NCBI RefSeq assembly: GCF_000473165.1
Contig: NZ_KI421504.1
Coordinates: 2,749,563 to 2,813,562, forward strand
Length of the DNA: 64,000 bases
Direction: 5' to 3'
Origin: Leisingera aquimarina DSM 24565
GTDB taxonomy: Bacteria > Pseudomonadota > Alphaproteobacteria > Rhodobacterales > Rhodobacteraceae
Shown here piece by piece: positions 26,081-37,300 of this stretch. The position numbers and the translations under genes are program-made. The notes below the pieces were generated by a model that was not told where the DNA came from, made no database searches, and saw only the letters and a program-made list of their open reading frames with translations. Each line of letters begins with the position of its first letter. The stretch's first letter is position 1.

Positions 26081-27970
26081 TCATGCCGGGCGGGCAAGGG
26101 CAATTTCATTTTCTTCATCTTCATTATGAGCGGGCGCCGCGGGGACAGCCTGGAGAACGGCGGGCGGGCGGTGCACCAGGCGCAGAAGCTCCCCGATGCA
26201 AAGCACCATCTGCAGCCAGCTGGGCGCTGCCATATAGCGCGGCTCCCACCTTGGCGCAAAGCAGGCCTTGAACCGGCGCAAGCCCCGGTCCACGCCTTTA
26301 GCCAAACGGTGATCAGGCACGGCCGCCAGCGACAAGCGCGGGATATTTTCAGCAGCGGCAGCGGCAATGCCGGCCCGCACCAGCGCATGGCCGGTCCCGT
26401 CCGGGACATCAGGGCGCATCCGGATCAGATCCAGGCACCATTCACAGGCGGATGTGTGAAAGCTGGCAAAGCCGATCAGCTTCCCGTCCAGGAATGCCAG
26501 GGTCAATTCCTGGGCGGCAAGATAGCCGGGATCGTACCTGCCCATCGTGGTTCCATAGGCGCCGCCATGTGCGGATTGCCAGGCTGCGTCGACGTCCCGC
26601 ATCTGATCAAAGGGCATCCGGGCCGCGGCGCGGCAAACGTCAATGCCTGCCTTCTCTGCATGACGCAGTTTGCGGCGCAACTGGCGGCGGGAAGAACCGC
26701 TCTCGGAGAATTCAAGCGGGTTCAATACCGCGTCTTCGGCGATCCGCAGAACGCGCCAGCCGGCCTTGCGGGCGTGCAGCGCAGTGCGTCTGCCGCATTT
26801 GTAATAGCAGGCGGCGGCATTGCGGCCTTGGGCATGGTGGGCCAGCGAAGCAAAGGTCTCGGCTGCAAGGCCCGACAGGGGGTCAAACAGTGCAATCGAT
26901 GCCTGCGGGCTGTCCAGCAGAGCAATCTGGTTGAGGCCAAAGGCCTGCACATGGCCGCCGTTCTGCCGGATAATCCCGGTTTCAGAGCATGCCCGGCTGC
27001 CGGGCAGGGCGGCTGGCGGCAGGCTGCGGCTGCCCATAAGGTCTGTTTCGCCGGCGGCTGAAACCCTTGCCGGCAGCAGTCCGGGAAAGACCATCAGCAA
27101 GACGGCCAGAACCGCCGGCACAGCATAGTAGACCAGACGGAAGGCCAGCAGCCCGGCGATCAGGCTGTGGTCCGGGACCGCAGGCAGCAGTGCGCAAAGA
27201 GCCAGTTCAAACGGGCCGGCCCCGCCGGGGGCTGACGACACAACTGCAAATCCCAGCGCGATCGCATTGGCCGTAAGGAGCTGCGCCCAGGACGCATCAA
27301 TTCCATCCGGCAGCAGCAGCCACAACGCGGTGCCGGCCGCAGCGACGTCGACAACCGCCCAGAACCCCAAGGCGGCCATTGCGGTTAACGAGGGCCAGCG
27401 CAGCCTCAGCCGGAAAAGCGGTGTTTGCGGATGCAGGAAGCTGAACGCCGAAACGCTGGCGGCGGCAGCCAGGATCACGCCGCCAGCCCAGCCCAGGCCC
27501 GGCGACGGCGGCGCAAGGATCAGCGCGGCACCGCAGATTACCGAAAGTGTTGCCAAAAATGTGGCGGCCACCAATGCTGTGAGCTGGCCCGCCTGCAGCG
27601 GGGACAGGCCGGGCAGCAGGCGCCAGCGGGCATAGCTGCCGGTGATCAGGCCAAACCCGGCGGTCTGCGAAAAAGCGATGGCGGCCATGCCTGCGCGCCG
27701 CGCTGCAGGACCATCCAAACCGGTGCCAAGATGGCGGTGAGCCACGGAATCATAACGCCCCAGCGCCCAAAAGCTGAGGCCGGTGGCCAATACGGCAGCA
27801 CCCCACTTCCAGGCGGGCAGATTGATCAGGATGGCGCCAAGTTCCCGCATCGGCGGCAATTCGGTCTGTGTTTGCAGCAGCCAAAAGCAAACCCCCATGA
27901 CCAGAAAGGGAACGGTCAGCCGGATCAGCCGCACAACCGGCCTGGGGGCGGTGGAATTTGAAAACAGCAT
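26081..27970 (-). CDS. MprF-like aminoacyl-lipid synthase/flippase
   Basis: A 629-aa membrane protein. The start at 27970 is chosen because upstream codons encode an unlikely basic leader. The N-terminal half has about eight hydrophobic helices (from RLTVPFLVMGVCFWLL, with SSAPGGAGPFE in the flippase part), and the C-terminal ~290 residues are a DUF2156 GNAT-like synthase domain (GRYDPGYLAAQELTLAFLDG, HTSACEWCLDLIRMRPDVPDGT). MprF proteins attach lysine or another amino acid to phosphatidylglycerol and flip it, changing surface charge. Which amino acid is used cannot be read. Confidence 0.85.
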   Translation of the reverse strand: MLFSNSTAPRPVVRLIRLTVPFLVMGVCFWLLQTQTELPPMRELGAILINLPAWKWGAAVLATGLSFWALGRYDSVAHRHLGTGLDGPAARRAGMAAIAFSQTAGFGLITGSYARWRLLPGLSPLQAGQLTALVAATFLATLSVICGAALILAPPSPGLGWAGGVILAAAASVSAFSFLHPQTPLFRLRLRWPSLTAMAALGFWAVVDVAAAGTALWLLLPDGIDASWAQLLTANAIALGFAVVSSAPGGAGPFELALCALLPAVPDHSLIAGLLAFRLVYYAVPAVLAVLLMVFPGLLPARVSAAGETDLMGSRSLPPAALPGSRACSETGIIRQNGGHVQAFGLNQIALLDSPQASIALFDPLSGLAAETFASLAHHAQGRNAAACYYKCGRRTALHARKAGWRVLRIAEDAVLNPLEFSESGSSRRQLRRKLRHAEKAGIDVCRAAARMPFDQMRDVDAAWQSAHGGAYGTTMGRYDPGYLAAQELTLAFLDGKLIGFASFHTSACEWCLDLIRMRPDVPDGTGHALVRAGIAAAAAENIPRLSLAAVPDHRLAKGVDRGLRRFKACFAPRWEPRYMAAPSWLQMVLCIGELLRLVHRPPAVLQAVPAAPAHNEDEENEIALARPA

Positions 27971-28207
27971 GGCAATCCTGGGACGGCAGCGCAAAAGGCC
28001 CTTTGCTGCCAATCTACTGCAAGCTGTTTGCGGATCAGTTAACCGCCAGAATTGAGCTGTTCTCCGCCTCGGCCTCTTGTGGCTGTAATTAGACAGAGCG
28101 GGCCGGTTTGTGCTGCAGCCGCAAGGCAACGCCGCCAGCGGGCACCGTGCGGTGAAGCGGGCGGAAAACGCCGGGCGGGGCTCTGGCCTGGCAGTCCGGC
28201 TGGGTGA

Positions 28208-28525
28208 TCAGCCGGCTTCGCTCAGAATTTCTTCCTGCGCCTGCGGCATCAGTTCCTGCAGTTTGCTGCGGATCTTTGTTTCGCTTGCTTGAGAGCCGAG
28301 GTCGCCTGACAGCTTGCGCACGACATCCTCATGGCCGGCTTCCTCAAGATCGGCAGCAACGACGGACTGGGCGTAATCGTCAGCGGATGAACCGCTTTTT
28401 CCCAACAGCTCTGCCGCCCAAAGGCCGACCAGTTTGTTGCGCCGCGCGCGGGCCTTGAACTGCATTTCCTCATCATGCGCGAATTTGGCCTCAAACGCCT
28501 GTTCGCGTTCGTCAAATGTAGTCAT
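28208..28525 (-). CDS. F1-ATPase zeta subunit (DUF1476)
   Basis: A 105-aa helical protein beginning MTTFDEREQAFEAKFAHDEE, the diagnostic opening of DUF1476. The Paracoccus member is the zeta subunit that blocks rotation of the F1-ATPase and limits ATP hydrolysis. Stand-alone gene upstream of, and divergent from, purC, the usual alphaproteobacterial neighbourhood. Confidence 0.93.
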   Translation of the reverse strand: MTTFDEREQAFEAKFAHDEEMQFKARARRNKLVGLWAAELLGKSGSSADDYAQSVVAADLEEAGHEDVVRKLSGDLGSQASETKIRSKLQELMPQAQEEILSEAG

Positions 28526-28786
28526 GGCTGATCCTCATTAACCGTTTGCACCTGATCTAATGATAGGAGCATGATCGTCGCCGAGGGCAAGAAAAAACTG
28601 TTCTTGAAAAAGCCTTTGTGCCTGGCGCGCGGCGGGCGGGCTGCTGCTGCCGCCCGCTGCCGGAAACCACGGCTGCAGCTGCGGGCAGGCGATCCTATGC
28701 AGCAAGCTTGCGGCTGAGGCCCCCTTGCACTATGAGAGCGGCACATCGCAGGGCCGGATTCCCGGCATTGACCCGAAAGGTTCCCA

Positions 28787-29548
28787 ATGGCGCGTCGCAA
28801 GAAAATCTACGAAGGCAAGGCCAAGACACTGTATGAAGGCCCCGAGCCGGGCACCATCGTGCAGTATTTCAAAGACGACGCCACCGCCTTCAATGCTGAA
28901 AAGCACGACGTGATCGAGGGCAAGGGTGTTCTGAACAACATCCTGAGCGAGTTTTTCATGCTGGGTCTGGGTCAGATCGGTGTGCCGACCCATTTCCTGA
29001 AGCGTTTGAACATGCGCGAGCAGCTGGTGCGCAGCTGCGAGATCATTCCGTTGGAAGTGATCGTGCGCAATTATGCGGCCGGCAGCATCTCCAAGCGCCT
29101 CGGGATTGACGAGGGCACCCAGCTGCCGCGTCCGATCGTGGAATACTGCTACAAGGACGACGCCCTGGGGGATCCGCTGGTCACTGAGGAGCATATCGCG
29201 GCCTTTGGCTGGGCCAGCCAGCAGGACATGGACGATATCCTGAGCCTGGCACTGCGGGTGAATGACTTTCTATCGGGTGTGTTCCTGGCTGTTGGTATCC
29301 GCCTGGTCGACTTCAAGATCGAGATCGGCCGCGTCTATGAGGGCGACTTCCAGCGTCTGGTGATTGCTGACGAGATCAGCCCCGACAGCTGCCGCCTGTG
29401 GGACGTGAAGACCGGCCAGAAGCTGGACAAGGATGTGTTCCGCCGCGACCTGGGCAGCCTGACCGATGCCTATAGCGAAGTGGCGCGCCGTCTGGGCGTG
29501 ATGCCGAACAACCCGCCGGCGCCGGGCAAGCCGACGCTGGTGAACTGA
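28787..29548 (+). CDS. purC: SAICAR synthase
   Basis: A 253-aa enzyme joining aspartate to CAIR in purine synthesis. Motifs: [51 protein letters not shown]. Full length. First of a purC-purS-purQ group. Confidence 0.97.
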   Translation: MARRKKIYEGKAKTLYEGPEPGTIVQYFKDDATAFNAEKHDVIEGKGVLNNILSEFFMLGLGQIGVPTHFLKRLNMREQLVRSCEIIPLEVIVRNYAAGSISKRLGIDEGTQLPRPIVEYCYKDDALGDPLVTEEHIAAFGWASQQDMDDILSLALRVNDFLSGVFLAVGIRLVDFKIEIGRVYEGDFQRLVIADEISPDSCRLWDVKTGQKLDKDVFRRDLGSLTDAYSEVARRLGVMPNNPPAPGKPTLVN

Positions 29549-29651
29549 GACAGGGACCCGCTGCGCCTGACCGCGACGCGGGTCTTTGAGTATTTTTGCA
29601 AAGAAGAAGCCTGGATGGGGCTTCGCCATCGAAAACCTGAGGGATGATGCG

Positions 29652-29882
29652 ATGAAGGCACGGGTGCATGTGATGCTGAAGAACGGGGTTCTGGATCCGC
29701 AGGGCGAAGCGGTACGCCACGCGCTGGGGGCCTTGGGCTTTGACAAGGTCGAGGGTGTGCGTCAGGGCAAGGTGATCGACCTGGATCTGGCAGACGGTGC
29801 AACCGAAGCAGACGTGACCGCAATGTGCGAAAAGCTGCTGGCTAACACCGTGATTGAATCCTACAGCATCGAGCTGCAGTGA
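29652..29882 (+). CDS. purS: FGAM synthase subunit PurS
   Basis: A 76-aa protein; start at 29652 after a GAGGGA site (longer upstream frames are not expected). PurS bridges PurL and PurQ in the split FGAM synthase. Motifs [17 protein letters not shown] and ESYSIELQ are typical. Stop overlaps the purQ start (TGATG). Confidence 0.95.
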   Translation: MKARVHVMLKNGVLDPQGEAVRHALGALGFDKVEGVRQGKVIDLDLADGATEADVTAMCEKLLANTVIESYSIELQ

Positions 29883-30550
29883 TGAAGGCGGCGGTAGTAG
29901 TCTTCCCGGGTTCGAACTGCGACCGCGATCTGGCGGTTGCGTTTGAGCAGGCCGGTTTCGACGTGTCGATGGTCTGGCACAAGGACAGCGCGCTGCCTGA
30001 AGGCGTCGATATCGTCGGCGTGCCCGGTGGTTTCTCCTATGGCGACTACCTGCGCTGCGGCGCCATCGCGGCGCAATCGCCGATCTGCAAGGCTGTGGTC
30101 GCGCACGCCGATCGCGGCGGCTATGCCATTGGTGTCTGCAACGGCTTTCAGATCCTGACCGAAACCGGCGTGCTGCCGGGCGCATTGCTGCGCAACGCGG
30201 GTCTGAAATACATCTGCCGCACCGTGGACCTGAAGGTGGCGACGTCTGAGAGCGTCTTTACCCAAGGCTACAACGCGGGCGATGTAATCGGGGTGCCGAT
30301 TGCCCACCACGATGGCAATTACTTTGCGGATGCAGAGACCGTCAAGGCGCTGCAGGATCAGGACCGGGTGGCCTTCACCTATACAAACAACCCCAACGGT
30401 TCGGTTGCTGATATCGCCGGTATCCTTTCGGATAACCGCCGCGTTCTCGGCATGATGCCGCACCCGGAACGGGCCGCGGATGAGGGGCACGGCGGCACCG
30501 ATGGCACGGCAGTGTTCCGCGCATTGGCGGGCATGGTCACTGCGGCGTGA
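29882..30550 (+). CDS. purQ: FGAM synthase glutaminase subunit
   Basis: A 222-aa class I glutamine amidotransferase that supplies ammonia for FGAM synthesis. Catalytic Cys in [10 protein letters not shown], with the His-x-Glu pair in MMPHPERA. Starts [16 protein letters not shown] at the ATG overlapping the purS stop; a GTG one codon upstream is an alternative. Confidence 0.97.
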   Translation: MKAAVVVFPGSNCDRDLAVAFEQAGFDVSMVWHKDSALPEGVDIVGVPGGFSYGDYLRCGAIAAQSPICKAVVAHADRGGYAIGVCNGFQILTETGVLPGALLRNAGLKYICRTVDLKVATSESVFTQGYNAGDVIGVPIAHHDGNYFADAETVKALQDQDRVAFTYTNNPNGSVADIAGILSDNRRVLGMMPHPERAADEGHGGTDGTAVFRALAGMVTAA

Positions 30551-30586
30551 CTTGAGGATGCGGGGCGGCCGCAATAGGTATAGTTT

Positions 30587-32359
30587 ATGACCGCCCCGCG
30601 CTCCGATGTGACCAAACCCAAGCGGAAGACCGGCTCGCGCACGATTTCGTGGCGCGCGCGGCTGTCGCTTGTGCTGTTCATGCTGGTGGCGGCTGTCACC
30701 GTATGGACCACAAACCGGGCGCTGACCCACCGTTTTACCGAAAGCACACGCAACCGGGCTGAACTGCGGCTGGCGCTGTATTCGGGCAACCTGCTGAGCG
30801 AGCTGCGGCAGCATGCGATTGTGCCGCAGTTGCTGGCGCGCGACCAAACCCTGATCTCGGCGCTGCAATCCAGTGACTTTTCCCTGTCCACTCAGCGGCT
30901 TATCTCCTTTGTGGACGAAATCGGCGCGGCGTCGATCATGCTGCTGGCGCAGGATGGGCGCACGGTGGCCGCAACCGACCGCAACCGGCTGGGCGAGACC
31001 CATCGCAATGCCGCCTATTTTGTCGATGCGATCCGGGCCAAATCCACGGTCTTTTCGGTGATCCCGCGGGAAGTGGGCGGCTATCGCTTCACCTATTCGC
31101 GGCGGATGATCGACGCGACCGGTGTCCTGGGTGCGATTGTCGTCGAGGTGGACCTGCAGAAATTCGAGCGCGCCTGGGCCGGGATTTCCGACGCGGTGCT
31201 GGTCACCGACAGCACTGGCAATATCATCCTGGCCACAGAGGCGCGCTGGCGCGGGCTTATGGAGACCGACGCGCTGACCCTGCAAACGCCCGAAGGCGCC
31301 ATTCAGCGGGCAATCCGCGCCACCACTGACTGGACTGCGTTGCCGCCGGATGCCTACCTGCAGGGCGAGGCGGTGATGCGCCTGGAAACCCGGGTGCCGT
31401 TCCAGGGCTGGCGGATGGCGTCCTTCACCACCTATTCCTCGGTGCGCGAGCGGGTTAACGCAGTGCTGGCGCTGGAAATTATGGGATTCGCCATTCTGCT
31501 GGCACTGGCTTTTTATGCGCTCAGCCGGAAAACGGCGCTGCGCATGGCGCTGTTCCAGCGCGAGTCGGCAGAGCTTCGCGTATTGAACGCGCGCTTGCAG
31601 CGGGAAATTGCCGAGCGGGAACGGATGCAAAAGACCCTTGCCGTTGCTGAACAGAGCCTGGCGCAAAGCTCGAAACTGGCCGCCTTGGGCGAGATGTCTG
31701 CGGCTGTCAGCCACGAGTTGAATCAGCCGCTGGCGGCGATGAAAACCTATCTGGCCGGCGCCCGGCTGCTGCTCAACCGCAACCGCCCGGATGAAGCACT
31801 CGCGTCCTTTGGCCGGATTGATGATCTGATCGAACGGATGGGGGCGATCACCCGGCAGCTGAAATCCTATGCGCGCAAGGGCGGCGATGCGTTCAGCCCA
31901 GTAAACGTGGGCGATGCACTGGCTTCCAGCCTGTCGATGATGGAGCCGCAGCTGCGTCAGAGGCATGTGAAAATTACCCGCATCCTGCCGGAAGAACCTG
32001 TTATGGTGATGGGCGACCGGATGCGGCTGGAACAGGTCATGGTCAACCTCTTGCGCAATGCGCTGGACGCCACCAAATCGGTGGCCGACCCGGAGGTGGA
32101 AATTCTGCTGGCCGCAGGTGAGACGGCAACCCTGTCGGTGCGGGACAACGGGGTGGGGATCAACGACTTCGACGACTTGTTCGAACCGTTCTACACCACC
32201 AAGCAGCCCGGCGAGGGAGTTGGTTTGGGTCTTGCCATCTCCTCGGGGATCGTCAACGACCTTGGGGGACGGCTGACCGCCCGCAACGGCCAAAACGGCG
32301 GCGCGGTCTTTGAGATGCAATTGCCGGTCCTGGTGGACGGCATCGAGGCTGCGGAATGA
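30587..32359 (+). CDS. dctB: C4-dicarboxylate sensor histidine kinase
   Basis: A 590-aa kinase. One transmembrane helix near residues 25-45 and a second near 295-315 enclose a double-PDC periplasmic sensor; a coiled coil (residues ~325-360) leads to the H-box AVSHELNQPLAAMKTY and an ATPase domain with NLLRNALDATK and DNGVGIN...GVGLGLAIS. This is the DctB layout that senses succinate, malate or fumarate. The response regulator dctD follows 31 bases downstream. No dctP/Q/M transport genes are adjacent. Confidence 0.88.
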   Translation: MTAPRSDVTKPKRKTGSRTISWRARLSLVLFMLVAAVTVWTTNRALTHRFTESTRNRAELRLALYSGNLLSELRQHAIVPQLLARDQTLISALQSSDFSLSTQRLISFVDEIGAASIMLLAQDGRTVAATDRNRLGETHRNAAYFVDAIRAKSTVFSVIPREVGGYRFTYSRRMIDATGVLGAIVVEVDLQKFERAWAGISDAVLVTDSTGNIILATEARWRGLMETDALTLQTPEGAIQRAIRATTDWTALPPDAYLQGEAVMRLETRVPFQGWRMASFTTYSSVRERVNAVLALEIMGFAILLALAFYALSRKTALRMALFQRESAELRVLNARLQREIAERERMQKTLAVAEQSLAQSSKLAALGEMSAAVSHELNQPLAAMKTYLAGARLLLNRNRPDEALASFGRIDDLIERMGAITRQLKSYARKGGDAFSPVNVGDALASSLSMMEPQLRQRHVKITRILPEEPVMVMGDRMRLEQVMVNLLRNALDATKSVADPEVEILLAAGETATLSVRDNGVGINDFDDLFEPFYTTKQPGEGVGLGLAISSGIVNDLGGRLTARNGQNGGAVFEMQLPVLVDGIEAAE

Positions 32360-32390
32360 AGCAGCCCCTGAAGATTAGGAGTGAACGCGC

Positions 32391-33728
32391 ATGGCCCAGG
32401 CTATGAAGATCGCGATCGTAGACGACGAACAGGATATGCGGCAGTCGATCAGCCAGTGGCTGGCGCTGTCTGGTTACGACACCGAAACCTTCTCCAGCGC
32501 TGAAGAGGCGCTGAAGGTGCTGGGGCCGGACTACCCCGGCATCGTGATCTCCGACATTAAGATGCCGGGCATGGACGGCATGCAATTCCTGAAAAAACTG
32601 ATGGGCAGCGACAGTGCGCTGCCGGTGATCATGATCACCGGCCACGGCGATGTGCCGATGGCGGTTGAGGCAATGCGTGTGGGGGCCTTCGACTTCCTGG
32701 AAAAACCCTTTAACCCGGACCGCATGTCGGAACTGGCCAAACGCGCCACTGGTGCGCGCCGCCTGACGCTGGACAACCGGGCGCTGCGGCGCGAGCTGTC
32801 GGATGGCGGCCAGATTATGAAAAAGCTGATCGGCCAAAGCCCGGTGATGGAGCGCCTGCGCGAGGATATCCTGGACCTCGGCCAGGCCGACGGCCATGTG
32901 CTGATTGACGGCGAGACCGGCACCGGCAAGACACTGGTGGCGCATGCGCTGCATGCGGTTGGCAGCCGTGCTGGCAAGAAATTCGTGCTGATCTCTTGTG
33001 CTGCCTTGGAAGAGGAGGCGCTCGCCAAGCGTCTGTTCGGTCCGATGCTGCCCGAAGACAGCATGCTGCCTGCCATCGAAGAAGCGCGCGGCGGCACCCT
33101 GGTGCTGGAGGATATCGATGCGCTGTCGGAAACCCTGCAAGCCCGGCTGCTGAGCGTCATCAACGAACAGGGCACGCCTGCGGAAACCCGGATCATCGCG
33201 ATTTCCAACCTGCAAGAGGCCGGCAAGACTTGCGAAGATGCGCTGCGCCCGGATCTGTTCTACCGCCTGGCGGCGTTGCGCATCACTGTGCCGCCGCTGC
33301 GCCAGCGCGGCGAGGACATCCTGACCCTGTTCACCCGCCTGTCGGAACAGTTCTCCGAAGAATACGGCTGCGACGCGCCGCAGGTCAGCGCCCAGGAGGC
33401 GGCACAGCTGCTGCAGGCACCCTGGCCGGGCAACGTGCGCCAGCTGATCAACATCGCCGAACGCGCGGTCCTGCAATCGCGCCGGGGGTCCGGCACCATT
33501 GCCTCGCTCCTGATGTCCGATCACGAGGAAATGCAGCCGGTGATGACCACCGAGGGCAAGCCGCTGAAGGAATATGTGGAAGCCTTTGAGCGGATGCTGA
33601 TCGACAACACCATGCGCCGCCACAAAGGGTCCATCGCCAGCGTGATGGACGAGCTGTGCCTGCCGCGCCGGACGCTGAACGAGAAAATGGCCAAATACGG
33701 CCTGCAGCGGTCCGACTATCTGGCCTGA
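32391..33728 (+). CDS. dctD: DctD-type response regulator lacking the GAFTGA loop
   Basis: A 445-aa regulator: receiver domain (phospho-acceptor Asp55 in VISDIKMPG, Lys105 in EKPF), AAA+ domain with Walker A GETGTGKT (174-181), and a C-terminal Fis-type helix-turn-helix (GSIASVMDELCLPRRTLNEK). Between RLFG (214-217) and GGTLVLED (234-241) there are only 16 residues and no GAFTGA, the loop that contacts sigma-54; Walker B is also altered (LVLED rather than LFLDE). It pairs with dctB. Such a protein may act without sigma-54, as NtrC of Rhodobacter capsulatus does. Confidence 0.9.
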   Translation: MAQAMKIAIVDDEQDMRQSISQWLALSGYDTETFSSAEEALKVLGPDYPGIVISDIKMPGMDGMQFLKKLMGSDSALPVIMITGHGDVPMAVEAMRVGAFDFLEKPFNPDRMSELAKRATGARRLTLDNRALRRELSDGGQIMKKLIGQSPVMERLREDILDLGQADGHVLIDGETGTGKTLVAHALHAVGSRAGKKFVLISCAALEEEALAKRLFGPMLPEDSMLPAIEEARGGTLVLEDIDALSETLQARLLSVINEQGTPAETRIIAISNLQEAGKTCEDALRPDLFYRLAALRITVPPLRQRGEDILTLFTRLSEQFSEEYGCDAPQVSAQEAAQLLQAPWPGNVRQLINIAERAVLQSRRGSGTIASLLMSDHEEMQPVMTTEGKPLKEYVEAFERMLIDNTMRRHKGSIASVMDELCLPRRTLNEKMAKYGLQRSDYLA

Positions 33729-33737
33729 ACCTTCAGC

Positions 33738-33813
33738 AGCCGTTTCCCGGCGCGGGAAACGGCCCGGAAATCACGTGTTTTCCGAGCCGGAATTCGTGCC
33801 GAATTCCGGCTTT
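33738..33813 (+). repeat. double-palindrome repeat, copy upstream of rne
   Basis: Contains GTTTCCCGGCGCGGGAAAC and, about 30 bases later, an AATTC-centred palindrome (GCCGGAATTC...GAATTCCGGC). A similar 75-bp unit lies at 37473-37548 in the same orientation, so the pair brackets the rne gene. Confidence 0.75.
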
Positions 33814-34315
33814 TCTCCTGAAAAGTTGCCTTAAATTAACAGCCTGTCTGCTATCGGCAGGCCGTTTGCATTTTCAGGCCCCGTGGTGACGAATGTCCAT
33901 TGTCATTACCTATCCACAGGCCTTATGCTGACCAAACGGGCCGGAAACCGCTGTATGGTTCCCCCGTTCTTATGAGTTTCGCTGACTGTGGTTTTTGTCC
34001 GGCATGATCCGAGAAAGCTGCAGTCAGACCGATTGGCCCTCTGAACTTTGGAGGGCAGTTTAGCGCCCAAGCCGGGATTTCAGCCGGTACAGGGATAATG
34101 TGGCAGGGACGGGCAGCACCCGCCTGCCGGAGAAGAACCGCGATGACGCGCGCGAGAGCGAAAAGCACTGAGGCAGGAAGGCCGGGCATCGATCCCGGGA
34201 CCACCTGCTGCACCGCGCCGTCCCAGATCGCCCTGACAAGACACCACCCGAAACGTGCGCGGCCGCCTGGAAACACGAGGCTTGCGGACGCACAGGGCAG
34301 GTGCACCAAGGACAC
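33814..34315 (+). promoter_or_regulatory. long non-coding leader region of rne
   Basis: About 500 bases without a convincing gene, between the palindromic repeat and the rne start. A long, structured 5' leader that RNase E itself cleaves is the known way rne is autoregulated in other bacteria, and this region is the right place for one. I could not fix a promoter. Confidence 0.4.
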
Positions 34316-37300
34316 ATGGCAAAGAAGATGCTTATCGACGCCACCCACGCGGAAGAGACCCGTGTTGTGGTTGTGGATGGAAACAAGGTTGAGGAATTCG
34401 ACTTTGAATCCGAAAACAAACGCCAGCTTGCTGGCAATATTTACCTCGCAAAAGTAACCCGGGTCGAACCGTCGCTGCAGGCGGCTTTTGTGGACTATGG
34501 CGGCAACCGTCATGGTTTCCTGGCGTTTTCCGAAATCCACCCGGATTATTACCAAATCCCCGTCGCCGACCGTGAGGCGCTGATGGAGGAAGAACGCGCT
34601 TATGCCGAGGCGATGCGCGCCCGCGACGAGGAAGAGGACGAAAAACCGGCCAAGCCCAAACGGTCGCGCCGTTCCAAATCCGCCGCCAAGGCTGCCAAGA
34701 CGTCTTCTGATGATGCGGTGGAAACCAAGGAGGTTGAGGCCTCTGAGGAGAAGACCGCTGAAATCGCCGGAATGGAGACCATCGACCTGAGCGACAGTGC
34801 TGAGGCCGCGGATGATCTGGCGGACGTGCCGGAAGGGTCCTCGCCGGTGGAACATGTTGCGGAAACGCCGGTGGAAGAACCGGAAGACGATGATGCATCT
34901 GCTCCGGAAGCAGCCGAAGCTGAAGCGGCTGCGGAACCCGCTGAGACTGCTGGCGAAGAAGCGCCTGCAGACGTGGCAGTTGAGGCCGCCGCTGCTGAAG
35001 AGACACCTGCAGAAACTGCGGAAGAGCTTGCAGCCAAGGCAGAAGCTGTCTCTGAGCCAGCTGCCGAAGCTGCTGAGGACGATGCAGAACCGGCCGCTCC
35101 GGAGGCCGCGCCTGCCAGTGCCGGTGCTGAAACCGCCGACAGCGGCGACAGCGATGAAGACACGGGCGAAACCGGCCGTGCCGATGCGACGTCCAAAGAT
35201 GACAGCATCGAGTCGGTTGCCGACGAGGATGACAGCGAGGACATCCGTCCACCGCGCAAGCCCCGTCCGCGCCGTTACAAAATCCAGGAAGTGATCAAAG
35301 TCCGCCAGGTCCTGCTGGTGCAGGTCGTCAAGGAAGAGCGTGGCAACAAGGGCGCGGCCTTGACCACCTACCTGTCGTTGGCCGGCCGCTATTGCGTGCT
35401 GATGCCCAACACCGCCCGCGGCGGCGGCATCTCCCGCAAGATCACCAACGCTGTTGACCGCAAGAAGCTGAAGGATATCGCAACCGAACTGGATGTGCCG
35501 ACCGGCGCGGGCCTGATCGTGCGCACCGCCGGTGCAAAACGCACCAAATCCGAGATCAAGCGCGACTATGAATACCTGCAGCGGATGTGGGAGCAGATCC
35601 GCGAGCTGACGCTGAAATCCATCGCGCCGGCCAAGATCTATGAAGAAGGCGACCTGATCAAACGCTCGATCCGCGATCTTTACAGCCGCGAGATTGATGA
35701 GGTTCTGGTAGAAGGCGAGCGCGGCTACCGCATCGCCAAGGACTTCATGAAAATGATCATGCCGTCCCATGCCAAAAACGTGAAGAACTACCAGGAAGGG
35801 CTGCCGCTGTTTGCCCGTTTCCAGGTGGAAAGCTACTTGGCCGGTATGTTCAATCCGACCGTGCAGCTGAAATCCGGCGGCTACATCGTGATCGGCGTGA
35901 CCGAAGCGCTGGTGGCGATCGACGTGAACTCCGGCCGGGCCACCAAACAGGGCTCGATCGAGGAAACCGCGCTCAACACCAACCTGGAGGCGGCTGAAGA
36001 AGTCGCCCGCCAGCTGCGTCTGCGCGACCTCGCCGGCCTGATTGTGATCGACTTCATCGACATGGACGAGCGCAAGAACAACGCCGCCGTCGAAAAACGC
36101 ATGAAGGACAAACTGAAGACCGACCGCGCCCGCATCCAGGTGGGCCGGATCTCGGGCTTTGGCCTGATGGAAATGTCGCGTCAGCGTCTGCGCCCTGGCA
36201 TGATCGAGGCAACGACCGCGCCGTGCCCGCACTGCCACGGCACCGGCCTGATCCGCTCGGACGACTCGATGGCGCTGTCGATCCTGCGCCAGATCGAGGA
36301 AGAGGGCACCCGCCGCCGCTCCCGCGAAGTGCTGGTGCGCTGCCCGGTCTCTATCGCCAATTTCCTGATGAACCAGAAGCGCGAGCATATCGCCCAGATT
36401 GAGGCGCGTTACGGCCTGTCCGTGCGCATCGAAGGCGATCCTCATCTGGTCAGCCCGGATTTTGTGCTGGAGAAGTTCAAAACCGCATCCCGCGTGGTGC
36501 CTGCTGCGACTGCTCCGGTGGTGTCCGTTGACACGTCGATCATGGATCAGGTGGACGCTGAGGAAGCCAGTCAAGACGAGGAAGAAGCGCCTGCAGCCGC
36601 AGAGGCTGAAACCCCTGCTGAGGAGTCTGCGCAGGACGACAAACCCAAGCGTAAGCGCCGCCGCCGCCGCCGCCGGAAGCCCGGCAATGGCGAACAGGGC
36701 CAAGATGGTGAAAACGGCGATGAGACCTCTGACGAGCTGCAGCAGCAGGATGACGCAGCTGAACCTGCGGAGGCCGCCGCCGAAGGCGCTGTCGCAGAAG
36801 AGGTGAAGGAAAAGAAACCTTCCCGCAGCCGCACCCGTACCCGGTCGCGCAAGCCCAAGGCCAAACCGGCTGAGGCAGAGACCGCAGAGACCGCGCAAGA
36901 GGCTCCTGCCTCCGTCGAGACCGCTGAAGCAGTGGCACAAGACGCCCCGGCCGCGGCTGAAGCTGAAGATCCTCCTGCAACGGAGACCGTTGCGCGGGCA
37001 CCGGCTGATGACGCAGCAGAAAGTGCTCCAGCCGCTGTTGTCGATGATGCTGAGCCTGCCACCGGGAGTGCTGTGGAAGCCGAAGTTGCGGTTCCAGCAG
37101 AGGCTACTGCTGTGGAAGTTGAAGCCGCTCCGGCAGAACCGGTCGCGGTTGAAGCCGAAGCAGCACCGGTGGAAGTGCCTGCAGATACAGCACCGGACGC
37201 AGCTGCTGAGGCGGTAGAAGAACAGCCTGCTGCAGAAGAGGCTGCACAGCCGGAGCAGGCACCCTCGGAAGAGGAGAAGCAGCCGGAACCTGCAATGGCC

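Noticed and set aside
26987..27010. CTGCCGGGCAG match resembling the family A block
   Set aside because: It lies in the intact MprF-like coding sequence with no GAGAGGGG partner and no stem-loop; chance match in GC-rich codons.
29861..32320. 819-aa minus-strand open frame opposite purQ and dctB
   Set aside because: A shadow of the GC-rich plus-strand genes; His/Arg-rich translation with no motif.
33923..36940. 1005-aa minus-strand open frame opposite rne
   Set aside because: Mirror of the rne acidic repeats and core; composition typical of an antisense shadow.
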